DNA of 64,000 nucleotides from Azorinus chamasolen (Eukaryota > Mollusca > Bivalvia > Cardiida > Solecurtidae): the NCBI GenBank assembly GCA_963576725.1, contig OY755238.1, forward strand, positions 26,318,334 to 26,382,333, in the 5' to 3' direction. Shown here in pieces: positions 43,110 to 53,734 of this stretch. The translations under genes and the position numbers were made by a program. Under the pieces are notes generated by a model. It had not been told where the DNA came from. It did not search any database and saw only the letters and a program-made list of their open reading frames with translations. How positions within the stretch are numbered: position 1 is the stretch's first letter; each line of letters opens with the position of its first letter.

Positions 43110-43440
43110 AAACTGAGTAAACATCGAGGTCTTTCAAAGCATATGGTAGCTTCATGAAATGACAAAGTTATGCAAAAATATCCCATAGGAGACTGTTGCA
43201 TAAAGTGCGCTCTGCATTATGCTACAACCAGTCTTTAAACCTTTACTAAGTCTTTGCAAGCAGAGTAGACCCAGATCAGACGGCTCCTGCTCTGTATGCT
43301 TCTGGAATAAGATACGTATATATAATTCTACAGCTTCTGACACGGCAATATTCACGTGTTCAGTACCTTTAAACAACAATGTAATTGATATGCTTAATGT
43401 CAATATTTCTTACATGAATATGCATGCAGTAAAGGGTTAA
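43110..43440. mobile_element. D remnant with nested TTAA-A element
   Basis: D: GGTAGCTTCATGAAATGACA, ATATCCCATAGGAGA, GCATTATGCTACAACCAGTC. At 43235 a TTAA starts the A element (TTAAACCTTTACTAAGTCTT), ending CATGCAGTAAAGGGTTAA at 43440. The A hairpin has lost its right arm apart from GCTCTGTATGC. Confidence 0.6.
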
Positions 43441-43639
43441 AATCTACAAATAAGTAATTATTTAGCAAGGTTTAGCTTAGTATTGATGACTCTGAAATCA
43501 GAATATGTTTTACATAATTAGTCAATTCTCCATTTTTCACTGTAAATTGTTTATGCTAATGTCTCTTGCTAAAAGCAGGCATGTTTTAAGCCGATATACT
43601 AAATATGGAGGTGGGCAAGAGCATATGGTTGCTCAACTC

Positions 43640-43875
43640 TTAAATCCATGAATATTCATGTAAGAAATAAATGACATCATGAATATTAATTAGGTTTTAT
43701 TTTACAATGGCACTTCAACACAGGAATGTTTGGCCATGGTAGATGTAGTCATATCTATTATATCACAGGCAAAATGAGCACTCCCTGATCAGACGGCTCC
43801 TGCAGGAGTCGTCTGATCTGGATCTACTCTGCTTACAAATTCGTAGAAAGGCGTCTTTATGGAGTAAAGGGTTAA
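43640..43875. mobile_element. TTAA-A element
   Basis: TTAAATCCATGAATATTCAT, ATGACATCATGAATATTAAT, TTTGGCCATGGTAGATG, the hairpin at 43768-43838 (GACGGCTCCTGCAGGAGTCG), and GGAGTAAAGGGTTAA. Confidence 0.75.
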
Positions 43876-43941
43876 TGAACTACCCAAGTAATGCAGCGCG
43901 TTCCCACATAACCTTCATCTTGAATTAAGCTACCACCTGTC

Positions 43942-44177
43942 TTAACCCTCTCCATGTTCTGTGTTCATTCCAAATTTTAATACCTATTGAATATTCATGG
44001 ACAAAATAGTTATAATGGAATATGTAGCTATTTTAGAAAGTTAAAGAAACAGATATTTGAAATTCTATAAGCAAACAGAGTAGATCCTGATCAGACGGCT
44101 CCTCGAGGAGCCGTCTGATCTGGGTCTACTCTGTCTGCAAATGCGTGAAAACACGTTTACATGAGGGAAAGGGTTAA
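43942..44177. mobile_element. TTAA-A element, well preserved
   Basis: TTAACCCTCTCCATGTTCTG, CTATTGAATATTCATGGACA, hairpin at 44070-44140 with the apex GGCTCCTCGAGGAGCC, and GAGGGAAAGGGTTAA, 236 bp. The sequence just before it (TTAAGCTACCACCTGTC) is the right arm of a D element, so it seems to sit in D. Confidence 0.85.
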
Positions 44178-44196
44178 CAACGCAAAATAAGACGTA

Positions 44197-44373
44197 CAGT
44201 AGAATCACTCTAGTGCCACCACTTCTTGAATAAACACTTCTGCCTTTATAAGCAGGTGGTTTCTTAATGCAGGAGCTTTCTGCATAACTTTCGTCCTGCA
44301 TTAAGCTATCACCTGCCTCTGCCACCCAGAATTATGCCCATGTTTTGGTGGTCGCATTAGAGGGGTTTTACTG
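44197..44373. mobile_element. TA-D miniature element
   Basis: CAGTAGAATCACTCTAGTGC after TA, and AGAGGGGTTTTACTG before TA, 177 bp. Part of the left inner arm is deleted: GCTTTCTGCATAACTTTCG directly follows TTAATGCAGGA. Confidence 0.8.
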
Positions 44374-45075
44374 TAATTGTATTGGTCGCTTTAAACAGGT
44401 TTTACTGTAAGTTTGAACCTTCATTGGGGAGGTATCATCGCGTGGTTGTTTTTAATTGTCAAGAATTTGGGACAAAACGAAACCTTTAGTCCTGCCAATC
44501 ACGATATAATTGGCAGTTGCAAATCAGATGAGATCCAGATCAGACACAAAGTAAACATATTTTGGCATGAGATCAGTATCATAGTTAGCTGTTTGTCACT
44601 CAGACGAGTGTTCGAGTGAACGACACGTGTCACAGTAAGTGAAGGGTTACATTTATAGCGATTAGAGAAGTTCATATACATGTATATTAATAATTTACCA
44701 CGCTGTGTGAGTTTTCGTGATATTATTTGCACACAGGTTGGATCCAGATGTGATACCGAATAATCCGCTGACTCAGCAGAATCAAGTCTGTGTGACAGTC
44801 CGATTTTTTAAAAAGGAATGGAGAAATAATATAATTCGAGAAATGAAGCAGACTTTTTTTCCTTGCAGACGACGAATATTTAGCAGACGTAAAAGTGACG
44901 CGACTAATTACACTGACAGCTGTTATGATATACAGAAGACTTGGTGGATTGAATCCTTTCAGTGACATGATTAAACAATCCATAAAAAACCTCTATGCAG
45001 CGACCGCTTTAGTAAAGCCCCTGTACAGCGACCATTTTATAAATAAGCACGTGTCTTTAAAATGCAAGTGGTTGC

Positions 45076-45322
45076 TTAACCCTTTCCTTCATAATATACG
45101 TGTTATCATGCATTTGCAAATAGATTATACCCAGATCAGACGGTTCCTATAGGGGCAGTCTGATCAGGGTCTGTTCTGTTTGCTAATGTGCTTTGACAGA
45201 TCTGTTTTTTATTTTCTAAAATGGCTACAATGTTCCGCCTTCTATGTTTAATTCTAACTATTTTGTCCATGAATATTCAGTAGGTATTTAAATTTGGAAT
45301 AAACATAGAACAGGGAAAAGGT
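45076..45322. mobile_element. TTAA-A element nested in D (left site)
   Basis: TTAACCCTTTCCTTCATAAT; hairpin at 45112-45182 with the apex TTCCTATAGGGGC; body CCATGAATATTCAGTAGGTA; right end GGGAAAAGGTTGA. It lies at the TTAA of GTTGCTTAATGCAGG in the D left arm. Confidence 0.75.
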
Positions 45323-45387
45323 TGATGCAGGAAGAAAACGATGCAGGAAGCTCCCACGGAAGCGTTCTGCAAAACGTTCACCTTGTA

Positions 45388-45616
45388 TTAAGCCATTACC
45401 TCATAGGCTATTTTTAGATTCAATCTATTTGAATAAATCTACCGAAAAGGAGCATTAACTAGAGAAAAGGACAATTTTAGAATTTTGTAGTTTTAAACCA
45501 TTGTGATAAATAGAGCATTTGCTCCTGTAGGAGCAAATGCTCTATTTATCACAATGGTCTCACAAAGTGATTTTTACAGAGTCATCAAACGTCGTCAATA
45601 TCAGGGAATGAGTTAA
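45388..45616 (-). mobile_element. TTAA-B element nested in D (right site)
   Basis: TTAAGCCATTACCTCATAGG, ATCTACCGAAAAGGAGCATT, hairpin at 45496-45561 with the apex GCTCCTGTAGGAGC, right end CAGGGAATGAGTTAA. It lies at the TTAA of the D right arm (GCATTAAGCTACC in intact copies). Confidence 0.8.
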
Positions 45617-45630
45617 GCCACAAACTGCCT

Positions 45631-45871
45631 TTAACCTATCACATCATATAGACGACTTTAATATAGCGTTGGCAAACAGAGTAGACCCAGATCAGGCAGC
45701 TGCTGTTGGACGCGTTTCACAGGGTCTGCTCTGTTTGCTTGCGGTATAATATTGATCTGATTCTACAGTTTCTGTCTGAGCCAAACATCCTGTGTGCATT
45801 TTAAAAATCAGCAAATGAATATTCATGCTATCATTATTTCTTACATGAATATTAAACAGGGAAAAGGTTAA
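45631..45871. mobile_element. TTAA-A element nested in D (near right end)
   Basis: TTAACCTATCACATCATATA, hairpin at 45672-45740 (GGCAAACAGAGTAGACCC, worn apex), body ATTCTACAGTTTCTGTCTGA, CATGAATATTAAACAGGG, right end AAAAGGTTAA. D resumes at TAGAGG. Confidence 0.7.
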
Positions 45872-46119
45872 TAGAGGTTATACTGTATGTAATTTGGACT
45901 TACCTTGCTGAATTGCTGATCTTTTCGCGATGAATTTAAATCTACCAGAATGCAAAAAATATCCCACACCGTTTATATATTGTTTAGCCACGGGACACAT
46001 ATGATGAACGTATATAAACTTTATTCACCGTATATGTGAAACATCGCTTTTCAACCGTTACTGGAGAATAAATACATACAAGCGATACGCTCCATAAAGC
46101 ACAATAGTACTAGTATGGT

Positions 46120-46153
46120 GGGCCAAACGGGCCAAACGGGCCAAACGGGCCAA
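46120..46153. repeat. 9 bp tandem repeat
   Basis: GGGCCAAAC repeated nearly four times. From 45885 to 46360 only a worn C hairpin (46258-46310) was recognised otherwise. Confidence 0.85.
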
Positions 46154-46364
46154 TGAGTGAAATTCAGTGGTTTTCGTCTGCAAAACAAAAAATTGTTGCC
46201 CGCTTTAAATTTTAAATATTTCTTCAATTACAATTCTTTTAAAAAAATGTTACAAAGTCAATCTGGATCCTGATGTTGTGTTACTCATCATTTCATCTAG
46301 ATCAACACGGTTAGCGATATATATCTCGAATGCATTGACTGTAAGTACTCCTGTGCGAACGAGA

Positions 46365-46593
46365 TTAACCCATTTGCGCCCAGTGGATTCTTCCATGTTT
46401 ATATATTGGATTAGTCCATTTTTTATCTAAGGGATGCCTGACCTAAATTTACAATTTTGTTTTGTTTTATACTGAAATTCCTACCAGCAAGCATTGTAGA
46501 CTCTGATAAGACGCCGCATTATGCGGCGTCTGATCAGAGTCTACACTGTTTGTATATGTCCCATATATCGGATCGTGGGAATAAATGGGTTAA
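46365..46593 (+). mobile_element. TTAA-G miniature element, copy 2
   Basis: TTAACCCATTTGCGCCCAGT to GGGAATAAATGGGTTAA, 229 bp. The hairpin at 46488-46552 has ATTGTAGACTCTGATAAGAC, GCCGCATTATGCGGC and the mirror. Similar to copy 1 in length and body. A worn A element follows (46593-46740). Confidence 0.85.
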
Positions 46594-46813
46594 CATATTC
46601 ATTCCTATAGACGACTTTTGGCACATTTGGAAAGAGAGCAGACCAAGATCCAAGTGTACAGTTTCAGCCATGGTCAAGACTTTCTGTGTCCACGTGTCAT
46701 TATAATTTCTTACATGAATATTTATGAGGGAAAAAATTAATACAAGCAAAATATGCGTTTTGAACATGATTGTGATAAGAACAGTGCAACATCTCTAAAC
46801 CAGACGTTAAATT

Positions 46814-47011
46814 TAGTGTAACACCTCTCTATAGCGACCACTAAACTACATAAAATATTCTGTGTTAAAGGCAGGTGGCTGCTTAAAGCAAAGTGAAAGT
46901 AAAACAGAACGCTCCTATAGGAGCGTTCTGTTTTACTTTCACCTCGCTTTAAGCAACCACCTGTCCAACTAATTAACACAATTTAGAGGGCGCTATAGAG
47001 AGCTTTTACTG
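46814..47011. mobile_element. TA-D element, GAACGCTCC subfamily
   Basis: AGTGTAACACCTCTCTATAG, hairpin GGTGGCTGCTTAAAGCAAAG, AGTAAAACAGAACGCTCCTA / TAGGAGCGTTCTGTTTTACT, right end GAGAGCTTTTACTG before TA. The arm sequence differs from other D copies and is shared only with the one at 61627. Confidence 0.8.
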
Positions 47012-47014
47012 TAG

Positions 47015-47322
47015 TATAAATATCGATCTTGGAGACAGGAGGCAGCTTAATGAAGGGTGAAATTTTTATTCAAATGATTCCACTGATCATTAAAGCCCAT
47101 GAGGACAAAACATATATGTAAACATGACTGGCAGTATGATAGAAATAGTTATTATTAACAATGCAACAAAAACAGTGTTACAAAACTTAATGCATGGTGA
47201 AAGTCACACAGAAAGCTCTTCTAGGAGCTTTCTGCATGACTTTCACCCTGCATTAAGCTGTCAACTGCCTAAACTTATCTAGATTCTTCTCTATTAGAAT
47301 TACGAATTAGAGATATTTTACT
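47015..47322. mobile_element. TA-D element, disrupted
   Basis: The left arm AGGCAGCTTAATGAAGGGTG is followed by about 100 bp of unrelated sequence. A complete D hairpin then follows at 47188-47265 (CTTAATGCATGGTGAAAGTC, AGAAAGCTCTTCTAGGAGCT), and the end GAGATATTTTACTG before TA. Confidence 0.6.
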
Positions 47323-47369
47323 GTATACACATATTAAAATATCCAAAATCAACACGTTCATACTGGTAT

Positions 47370-47695
47370 CACCTTTAATTCAATAGACACACCTTTTAAC
47401 GCCTTTTACATTAGTACAGACCCAGGTCAGATATCTCCCATTTAAGCCGTCTGATCAGGGTATACTCTGTTTTGTTGTGGAATTTAACAAACCTGATTCT
47501 ACATGGTCTCATATAGCTACAATGTCCTCTGTTTCTGTACCATTATAATGATTAAATTAATTAATATTCATGATGTCATTATTTCTTTATGATTATTTCT
47601 TTATGAATATTCATGATGTCATTTATTTCTTTATGAATATTCATGATGTCATTATTTCTTTATGAATATTCATGAAGTAAAAGGATAATTGTATT
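47370..47695. mobile_element. TTAA-A element with expanded ATTCATGATGTCATT units
   Basis: Hairpin at about 47414-47472 (ACAGACCCAGGTCAGATATC to GGGTATACTCTGTTTTG). In the right half, AATATTCATGATGTCATTAT plus TTCTTTATG is repeated about three times (47565-47680). Confidence 0.6.
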
Positions 47696-47812
47696 GCTCC
47701 AATGTTCAGCAATTGTATTTGTATTTTAGCTCCAATGTTCAACAATTGTATTTGTATTTTAGCTCCAATGTTCAACAATTGTATTTGTATTTTAGCTCCA
47801 GTGTTCAACAAA
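47696..47812. repeat. 33 bp tandem repeat, about 3.5 copies
   Basis: The unit is GCTCCAATGTTCAACAATTG followed by TATTTGTATTTTA. Since 33 is 3 x 11, a frame stays open through it. Confidence 0.85.
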
Positions 47813-47926
47813 TGCTTCTCATATGAACTAAATACAATGTGTAATAAACTTCCGAGAGCCAGCAGATTCAGATGTTCATTTATTTCAATTAATATCCGCC
47901 GTCCTATTCATCATAATGTGAATACC

Positions 47927-48109
47927 CTAAACACTCTCTAAACCGGATGTTCAATCTGTGTATAAATACCGGTCTTGGACACAGGTGGCAGCTTAATGCA
48001 GGGTGAACGTCATTCAGAAAGCTCCTATACGAGTTTTCTGTATGACTTTAACCCTGCATGAAGCAGCAATCAGCTCTAATAGGATTATAGTTTGGAGGGT
48101 TTTTACTGT
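47927..48109. mobile_element. TA-D element, worn
   Basis: AACACTCTCTAAACCGGATG, GGTGGCAGCTTAATGCAGGG, AAAGCTCCTATACGAGTTTT, CCCTGCATGAAGCAGCAATC, right end GGAGGGTTTTTACTG before TA. Confidence 0.65.
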
Positions 48110-48293
48110 AAATAATTCAGACGGCTTTTAATTTCCCAGGTTGGAGTAATCGGGTCTTGCCGAAACTTGACCTTGACGGGTACATAAGGCTTCCGGGTGG
48201 CCTGTGCTGTGGGTAAGCCATTGGTGTTCCTTGGTCCCTTTTCATGTAAGTTTTATACATGTATAATCATTCCCTCTTAAACGATATCCTGCT

Positions 48294-48501
48294 TTAACCC
48301 TTTACCCCATGAATATTCTTGTAAGAAATAGACATAAATTAGACGGATTTTGAATATACCGGACTTTGTTGCCATTGCACACATTGTAGAATCTATTAGA
48401 CCATGCATAATTAAACATAGCAGACCCTGGCCAGGCGGCCCCTGCATGAATCATCTGATCAGGGTCTGCTCTGTTAACTGGTGTCTCTATGAGGGAGTTA
48501 A
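48294..48501. mobile_element. TTAA-A element
   Basis: TTAACCCTTTACCCCATGAA, CTTGTAAGAAATAGACA, hairpin at 48410-48478 (AACATAGCAGACCCTGGCCA, GGCCCCTGCATGAATC), right end ATGAGGGAGTTAA. Confidence 0.7.
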
Positions 48502-48745
48502 AACATTTGTCGGCTCAAATTCTGATCTCGTGATGTTTTTCTCACTGCGATTCAAGCTTGATCCAATGTGTGCAAGATCACACTAGCAGGGATAAGGATT
48601 AGCTGGAACATTCGCTTGTAATATCGAACTATCGTGACCCAGCTGAGATGAGCAGTTATAATATAAACACCAATTTGGTCATATATCTAGCACAGTACAC
48701 TCAATGTCAACTTTTATCCCGCTATCCGAGACCTGTCCTATATTT

Positions 48746-49012
48746 CCAAACAGTTTGTATCCAGACGGGACGCCGAGTAGCTCGGCCTTAATGTCCAAAC
48801 AGTTTGTATCCAGACGGGATGCCGAGTAGCTCGGCCTTAATGTCCAAACAGTTTGTATCCAGACGGGATGCCGAGTAGCTCGGCCTTAATGTCCAAACAG
48901 TTTGTATCCAGACGGGATGCCGAGTAGCTCGGCCTTAATGTCCAAACAGTTTGTGTCCAAACAGTTTGTATCCAGACGGGACGCCAAGTAGCTCGGCCTC
49001 AATGTCCAATCT
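48746..49012. repeat. 49 bp minisatellite built from a C hairpin arm
   Basis: About five units. Each holds TCCAAACAGTTTGTATCCAG, ACGGGATGCCGAGTAGCTCG and GCCTTAATG. The first 40 bases are the left arm plus apex of a C hairpin. One unit is interrupted by a doubled CCAAACAGTTTGT. Confidence 0.85.
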
Positions 49013-49275
49013 GTGTGACGTTCGGTCAAAAGTTTCTCACCAGTTTGATACATTCGGTTGAGATCAACATTTGAGCAGTAATTATGTTTCCACAACAGAA
49101 TAAAGGTTAATGTGTATGTAAATTAGGACGGGTCGGGTGAGCGCGGTCTTTATCCACCCGACAGGAGCTGGACATTGCGATAAGGTTACGTGTATTAAAT
49201 ACGGGGACATTGAACCCTTTACGAACCAAAGCAAACAAAAAGCATGCTTACAATTGTTCATGTAGTTCACCATTT

Positions 49276-49352
49276 GCCTGTCAAACAGATTGAATCCTGA
49301 TGAGAGGCCGAGTAACTCGGCATCTCGTCAGGATTCAATCTGTTTGACACTG
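49276..49352. repeat. C-type hairpin
   Basis: CCTGTCAAACAGATTGAATC, CTGATGAGAGGCCGAGTAAC, TCGGCATCTCGTCAGGATTC, AATCTGTTTGACACTG. Unlike most C copies, T stands at the asymmetric site in both arms, so this copy pairs there. Confidence 0.7.
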
Positions 49353-49358
49353 TTTGAC

Positions 49359-49372
49359 AGAGAGAGAAAGAT

Positions 49373-49429
<57 letters not shown>
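49359..49429. repeat. (AG)n microsatellite
   Basis: Pure AG for more than 45 bases after a short impure start (AGAGAGAAAGATAAAGAG). Confidence 0.95.
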
Positions 49430-49433
<4 letters not shown>

Positions 49434-49542
49434 GTTCACATTTGAAACCTCTCTTTGTACACACAATACGGCGGTCAACAAGAAGATTGTATATTTCAAA
49501 GAGTCTGTTTCCGATATTTAGTATACTAAAGTTTGTAAAGAA

Positions 49543-49543
49543 C

Positions 49544-49590
<47 letters not shown>
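49543..49590. repeat. (ATC)n microsatellite
   Basis: About fifteen ATC units. In one frame it reads as a run of histidines inside a 119-codon open frame, which has no other support. From 49790 to 50610 nothing else was recognised apart from an A remnant near 50140-50215. Confidence 0.95.
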
Positions 49591-50615
49591 CCACTATCAA
49601 TACTCATCGTGTGTCTTGCTCCTCGTTATTGTCATACTTATGATAAGAATTGTCACCATTAATGTCGTAGTCAGCATTATCTTGCACAGATATATATATT
49701 TCTTTATTTCTGTCTCATCAATGTACATCGAGTATACAATACATACATTTATGATAAAAAGTACATTGCCACTCTATATAGAGTTATAGGAGACTGTTTG
49801 CTATCACATGAAAATTATTATTATTGCCCCACAGCCTCATGAGCACTCACAAAGAAGACCCCAAAACTCTTTGAACACATGTGTCCCCTGTTGGTAGGCA
49901 TACGTGCGACATGGATTCACAGAAGCAGTGACGTAAAAAGTTACGAACATTGCAAGGCACCTTTAACCATCAATCTCTTTCCAATCAGTGAAAACCCATC
50001 CCTAAAGTTTCATTCTACCATTAGCATTCTGCACAGGATAAGAAGGCAAAAAAGAAAAAGAAAAAATGATGTATATAACGATAATTAGTTTGCCTTCCTC
50101 AATTGTCCGTCTGCCCGTCAGTTAATCCTCACACCCCATGACTAGTTCGCACGGCTCATACTGGAGCAGTCTGATCTGGGTCTACTCCGTTTGAAAATGC
50201 GTTTTTGAGTAAAGGGTTAACAGTATTCCAACAGGAATCATAATAAGTACATAGCTCACCAACCTTCCCATTAAAAGGAGAGCATTCAAATTCATATTTT
50301 TAAGCGACAACAACACAGGTGCCAGGCGCGTAACCATTTCATAAATACTTCTGACAATCATCTTACATCATTTTTTTCATATAGTATAGTACTATGTATA
50401 TAGTATTTCAGAACTTTTTTTTCTTGCTGTCAAAGTATGATGTCTAAATGTATTTGAAGATGTTTATCAGTAGGTTTTTTTTAATTGTCACGCGTCTGGC
50501 ACCTGTGGACAACAATGGGGACAATTCATGCAGAGTTATCGTACCTGTTTACATTGTCAATTAATGTAAAAAGTTTCAAAGCAGTAACTCTCTTTGTTAT
50601 GGAGATCATGGAGAT

Positions 50616-50819
50616 TTAACTATTTCGCTGCCAAATTGTGTCGTCTGCAAACTTTGTCGTCTGCTATAACTTTCATTTTTTTTTTTATTTCTCTTCATTT
50701 TTGTTTCAAATAACACACAATTACAAATAATTTGGATCCTGAGTTACTCGGCGTCTCATCTGGATCCAAACTGTTTGCATGGGTAATCACACTTGCGACA
50801 TTGGCAGCGAAAGATTTAA
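50616..50819 (+). mobile_element. TTAA-H miniature element
   Basis: TTAACTATTTCGCTGCCAAA to GGCAGCGAAAGATTTAA. GTCGTCTGCAAACTTTGTCG is near the left end. Hairpin at 50722-50779, with part of the left arm lost (TTGGATCCTGAGTTACTCGG). Confidence 0.75.
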
Positions 50820-51430
50820 TAGACATGACTACAGTTTCACTCAATACCACAGTTTCATGTGCAAATGTGTCATTATAAATATTTAGCTGATAAATATTCA
50901 TGATGTTCACCATTATTTCTGACATGAATATTAAACAGGGAAATGGCTTATGACTAACTTCCAGCAGGCTATTAGAGAATTGGTTATAGCTCTCATCTGA
51001 ATCCAAACCGTGACACCCTTATACTGAGCTTAAAAACAGAAAAAAATATTTTTTTAGAGTTGAAGCAGAAGACAATATTTGCAGACGACACTTGTTCATA
51101 GTACAGAAGGTTAGCTGACACGTGTATAGATAGCTTGTGGAGAAACACATGAATAAGTATGTATGTAAAGATGAACAGATTGCAACTTCGCCGGTGATTA
51201 AGTAGTTCTGATTTTAAAAAGATGGAGTATGTTATAAAACTTCAGCATGCCATTAATCATTTTTATAGATGGATATCCGTGTACGCAATACTGATTGTGT
51301 GAATATCATACCACATGTACCTATGCTTTTATGAACAAAGGGATGGTTGTCATAGAAACTGTAGAATAAGACCAGGAGCTGTCTGATCTTAGTCTACTCT
51401 TTTTGCAAAGACATAAAAGGGCGTATTTAT
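50820..51430. other. Worn A, C and H fragments, no gene
   Basis: An A right half lies at 50820-50952 (TCATGATGTTCACCATTATT, CAGGGAAATGGCTTA). A C half hairpin lies at 50992-51015. An A hairpin arm lies at 51370-51445 (AGGAGCTGTCTGATCTTAGT). Confidence 0.4.
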
Positions 51431-51444
51431 AGAGTAGAGGGTTA

Positions 51445-51825
51445 GATGCACGGACCAAATTTATGTAACATTTGTATAAGATATATTGCAAATGTCCGTG
51501 TGCTGATGCTTAAATTCTTACATGTTTAACACGCGCCCCTATCAGGTAAAGGATACATCTAATCAGAATACTGAACATTGAAAAATACTTCACCCACTAC
51601 CTTGTGTAAATAACCGCTTTACGTGTATAACTAATAGCATCACTAGTATTAGTAGTAGTATTAGTAGTATAGTAGTAGTGGTAAATTCAAGTTGTTGTTT
51701 TTAAAGAGGCATACGTTGTGTTTCCATATCGTTTGAATTATGCCCCTTGTGTCATTCAATAGTATATAAGTTTACTGTGAAACTGTGCGTAATGTTACAA
51801 TGTAACACGAAGAAAACCGATATCA
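51445..51825. other. No feature seen
   Basis: AT-rich sequence with a short imperfect run of AGTAGT near 51645-51690. No element ends or exons were recognised. Confidence 0.4.
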
Positions 51826-51827
51826 TA

Positions 51828-52086
51828 TAATAATACCTAAATGGACAGTAGGTTGTGCCAATAATACCTAAATGGACAGTAGGTTGTGTCAATGATACCT
51901 AAATGGACAGTAGGTTGTGTCAATAATACCTAAATGGACAGTAGGTTGTGTCAATGATACATAAATGGACAGTAGGTTGTGTCAATAATACCTAAATGGA
52001 CAGTAGGTTGTGTCAATGATACCTAAATGGACAGTAGGTTGTGTCAATAATACCTAAATGGACAGTAGGTTGTGTCAATAATACCG
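51828..52086. repeat. 31 bp tandem repeat, 8 copies, alternating
   Basis: The unit is AATACCTAAATGGACAGTAG plus GTTGTGTCAAT. Successive units alternate between CAATAATACC and CAATGATACC through copies 2-8, so the true recent unit is 62 bp. One unit has ACAT for ACCT. Confidence 0.9.
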
Positions 52087-52134
52087 ACTTTTTAGCACTT
52101 ACTCCATGAAATAATGATATCATGAATAGTAATA

Positions 52135-52338
52135 CAGTAAAACCTCGATTATTCGAACACTAAAATACGTATTATTATCGATCTTTAATACAGGTGGCAG
52201 CTTAATGCATGGTGAAAGTCATGCAGAAAGCTCCTCTAGGAGCTTTCTGCATGACTTTCATCATGCATTAAGCAGCCACCTGCCTAAAAGGGTCTAAATT
52301 CGTTTATAACGAAAATTCGAATAATCGAGATTTTACTG
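52135..52338. mobile_element. TA-D miniature element with TCGATTATTCGAA ends
   Basis: CAGTAAAACCTCGATTATTC after TA, and ATAATCGAGATTTTACTG before TA, 204 bp. The hairpin at 52192-52284 is nearly perfect: GGTGGCAGCTTAATGCATGG, AGAAAGCTCCTCTAGGAGCT. A fragment of the same end type is at 57820. Confidence 0.85.
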
Positions 52339-52339
52339 T

Positions 52340-52578
52340 AGTTATAATGCCACAATGGCACAGAACGTTTTGGAAATGGCATAACCTGCAGAATCACATC
52401 TATATTATGTCTTAAGCAAACTGAGCGGACTATGATCAGACGGCTACTATATATGGGAACCGTCTGGTCTGGGTCTACTCTGTTTACAAAAGCGTTTTAT
52501 GGGGGTAAAGGGATAATCCATGGGAGACGGGATACAAGTAAACTGACAGGAGCCCTTAGTTTATGGTCTACACTGTTT
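52340..52578. mobile_element. TTAA-A element remnant
   Basis: ATATTATGTCTTAAGCAAAC, hairpin at 52415-52488 (GACGGCTACTATATATGGGA), then GGGGGTAAAGGGATAA. A further half arm GGTCTACACTGTTT (52565-52578) is the target of the 1.0 kb insertion. Confidence 0.6.
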
Positions 52579-53579
52579 CACAGGGGTCTGGACCGCTTCA
52601 TGGGGGTCTATATGTACTACATTGTATATATAATAACAAGGGTTCCAACTAGCAGAACGGATATCCGTGTACCACGAGTACAAATATGACTGTAACTCTT
52701 ACCATTTAATTGATAATTTCGTAATTCTTTCGGCTATTGAAAGCCAATATATTTTTCTATCAAATGAAAATAATCTTATAACGGTAACTCATGAACAAGT
52801 ATCAATCGAACAATGATTTTCTCAAAATTTCACGTGTTTTTTTTGTCATTGACAAACGTTCGTTTACCCCGGTTTCACTATATCACAGCAATAACCTGGC
52901 AATTTACAGTTATAAAAATGGCGTGGTTCAATAAAACGAATCAATTCTATCACCCACCTCCAATTTTTAGTCCCCAGCATCAAAATAATGATGTAAAACT
53001 AGCGAGTTTTGTCAGTTTGCTTCAAATCGTCGAGGAAGGAGCCATTGTACGTGACGTCACGGATTTTCCAACTTTTCCATCGCTCATCCAATGAAATGGC
53101 TCCATTCAAATTTGTTGCAAAATGGCACCATCCGAAATAGAAACATAACGACAGACAGAAAGGCCGCTGTTGCTAGTTGCTTACTTATTTAGAGGATAAA
53201 ACAAATGGAGATTGGTGATATAATTATGTTGTTTTATCGAACCACGCCATCTTTTGAACTGAAAATCGCCAGGTTATGGCTGTGATATAATGAAACCGGG
53301 GTGAACGAACGCTTGTCAATGACCCAGAAAACACGTGAAATTTTGAGAAAATCATTGTTGGACCGATAATTGTGCATACGTTACCATCAGAAGATTATAT
53401 CTATTTTATAGTAAAATATATTGGCTTTCAATATCCGAAAGAATAACAAAATTATCATTGAAATTGCAAGAGTTACATTCATATTTGTACTTGTGGTACA
53501 CGGCTGTCCGTTCTGCTAGTTGGAACCCTTGTTATAATATAGTACATATAGACCCCATGAAGTGGTCTAGACCCCTGTG
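52579..53579. mobile_element. 1.0 kb foldback element, 8 bp target duplication (hAT-like)
   Basis: CACAGGGGTCTGGACCGCTT at the left, and the worn complement ending GACCCCTGTG at the right. CACTGTTT flanks both sides (52571-52578 and 53580-53587). The arms run inward about 380 bp with divergence: for example ACAAGGGTTCCAACTAGCAG pairs with CTGCTAGTTGGAACCCTTGT. The central part (about 52960-53200) is unpaired and has no transposase. Its short relative is the 98 bp palindrome at 42953. Confidence 0.85.
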
Positions 53580-53734
53580 CACTGTTTTTGATCCAAAATC
53601 CTTTGCGAAATTAAATACATGTAGTACATCGTTATACAATGATCAATAATTCCACTTTGAAATTTAACGAACATGTAATACCGAGCTATATGAGGTGACA
53701 TTTTTTTTGCTAAACCCTCAGGCACATTTGCTTT

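Larger units (their letters stand above)
45011..45885. mobile_element. TA-D element with three nested TTAA elements
   Basis: The D sequence is found in four pieces: TAGTAAAGCCCCTGTACAGC to AAGTGGTTGC; TGATGCAGGAAGAAAACGAT to CACCTTGTA; GCCACAAACTGCC; and TAGAGGTTATACTG before TA. The breaks fall at TTAA: an A element (45076-45322), a B element (45388-45616) and another A element (45631-45871). Joined together, the four D pieces make one ordinary D element. Confidence 0.7.

Noticed and set aside
49430..49789. 119-codon frame with a histidine run
   Set aside because: The run is the ATC microsatellite. The rest has no motif and starts inside the AG repeat flank.
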